Below, piece by piece: positions 61,080 to 61,686 of a stretch of 61,686 nt of DNA (the first letter of the stretch is position 1; every line of letters begins with the position of its first letter). Below the pieces are notes generated by a model, which was not told where the DNA came from, made no database searches, and worked only from the letters and a program-made list of their open reading frames with translations. Both the position numbers and the translations under genes were made by a program. Source of the stretch: Actinophytocola sp. (GTDB taxonomy: Bacteria > Actinomycetota > Actinomycetes > Mycobacteriales > Pseudonocardiaceae); assembly GCF_009379765.1 (NCBI RefSeq), contig NZ_WHTD01000033.1, positions 1 to 61,686 on the forward strand. Reading direction: 5' to 3'.

Positions 61080-61686
61080 CGAGACTCCTCCGGTGGGTGA
61101 GCAGGCAGGTGCCCGCGGCGAACGCGGCGAGCAGGACGGCCGCCGCGGTGAACGCGGCCAGGTCACGGTCGGGCGCGGCGGGGTCGCCCGGCGTGCCGCC
61201 GAGCACGAGCCGGTAGCAGGTGCCGACGATCGCGACGCCGGTGGCGAGGCCGAGCTGGGTGACCGTGGTGGCGACACCGGCCGCGGCGCCGGCGTCCTCG
61301 GGCCGGACGCGGCGGATGATCCCGGCGACGAGCGGGGTGGCGACCAGTCCCTGGGCGACGCCGGTAACCGCGAGCAGCGCGGCCAGCAGGAACGGCTGGG
61401 CCGCGGCGGGTGCCTGGACGGCGACCGCGGCGGTGCCGAGGGTCGCGGCCAGCAGCGCCGCGCCGGCGACCGGGACGCGCTCGCCGAACCGGGCGACGAG
61501 CCGCTGGCAGGCCGAGGCGGCCAGCACGAAGCCGAGCCCCATGGGCACGAACAGCAGCCCGGCGTCGAACGGCTCGATGCCGAGCCCGGTCTGGGTGTAG
61601 TAGGTGACGACGAGGAAGATGCCGGAGTTGCCGGCGAAGAACACGGCCATCGTGGCGAGGCTCGACGGCATGCCGCGGGCGGTGAG
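60982..61686 (-). CDS. MFS multidrug exporter (EmrB/QacA-type), C-terminal part
   Basis: The frame is open at the right window edge, so the N-terminal half is missing. The visible 234 residues contain several membrane helices (MAVFFAGNSGIFLVVTYYTQ; GFVLAASACQRLVARFGERVPVAG; GVAQGLVATPLVAGIIRRV; AGAAAGVATTVTQLGLATGVAIVG), the arrangement of the C-terminal half of 14-helix drug exporters. The protein ends in a hydrophilic tail that is read through the first 98 nt of the lipoprotein gene in another frame. It may export a siderophore or drug, given its neighbours; this is inference. Confidence 0.8.
   Translation of the reverse strand, partial: LTARGMPSSLATMAVFFAGNSGIFLVVTYYTQTGLGIEPFDAGLLFVPMGLGFVLAASACQRLVARFGERVPVAGAALLAATLGTAAVAVQAPAAAQPFLLAALLAVTGVAQGLVATPLVAGIIRRVRPEDAGAAAGVATTVTQLGLATGVAIVGTCYRLVLGGTPGDPAAPDRDLAAFTAAAVLLAAFAAGTCLLTHRRSLDEDSDSGTDRGHGPGDLGMRVGEHRGHAGRRG

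Overview
The window is very GC-rich, single-copy actinomycete chromosome. The gene styles point to an actinobacterium, probably a member of the Pseudonocardiales: SARP regulator, cis-AT type I PKS proteins, FkbH/FkbI/FkbK-type extender genes, and transposase relics of actinobacterial types. The assignment to order is inference.

Left border (1-2638): the 3' end of an HNH-endonuclease-like gene, a doubly frameshifted IS1634-like transposase, an internally deleted second transposase, and a short relic that resembles the end of the second one. It is an insertion-sequence graveyard marking the cluster edge.

Main cluster (2639-51511, all minus strand, read from right to left): SARP regulator, FcoT-like hot-dog thioesterase, AMP-dependent acyl ligase, acyl-CoA carboxyltransferase. 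Five PKS proteins with eight modules follow in apparently collinear order. Then come the four genes for a hydroxymalonyl-ACP-type extender (3-hydroxyacyl-CoA dehydrogenase, ACP, acyl-CoA dehydrogenase, FkbH), a membrane protein, a type II thioesterase, a UMF1/MFS exporter and an ATP-grasp ligase. Many neighbours overlap by 1-4 nt, so the 3' half is probably one translationally coupled operon. Modules 1-3 are KS-AT-DH-KR-ACP (a polyene segment). Modules 4-8 have KR but no DH (a polyol segment). Modules 4 and 8 have had the AT cleanly removed, and module 5 has a shrunken AT without its serine. All surviving ATs have HAFH (malonyl-type) signatures. No loading module and no integral thioesterase is present. 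I infer a polyene-polyol chain with some vicinal diols, related in logic (not necessarily in structure) to butyrolactol or zwittermicin chemistry.

Right part (51808-55778, plus strand): a compact RiPP locus diverges from the SARP gene. It holds a 62-residue precursor with one cysteine, a fused E1-like/YcaO cyclodehydratase and a SagB-type FMN dehydrogenase. This is a complete minimal azol(in)e (TOMM) system with an unfamiliar precursor. Whether it belongs to the PKS pathway or is an independent cluster cannot be settled from sequence. A NarL-type response regulator and a convergent histidine kinase follow, separated by a strong hairpin.

Far right (58177-61686, minus strand): an iron-siderophore-type ABC importer (ATPase, permease, binding lipoprotein) and the 3' part of a multidrug MFS exporter, probably outside the PKS cluster.

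Most notable: the mosaic assembly line made of two PKS lineages fused inside module 5, its AT-less modules, the oppositely charged terminal tails that may replace docking domains, and the adjacent single-cysteine TOMM locus.
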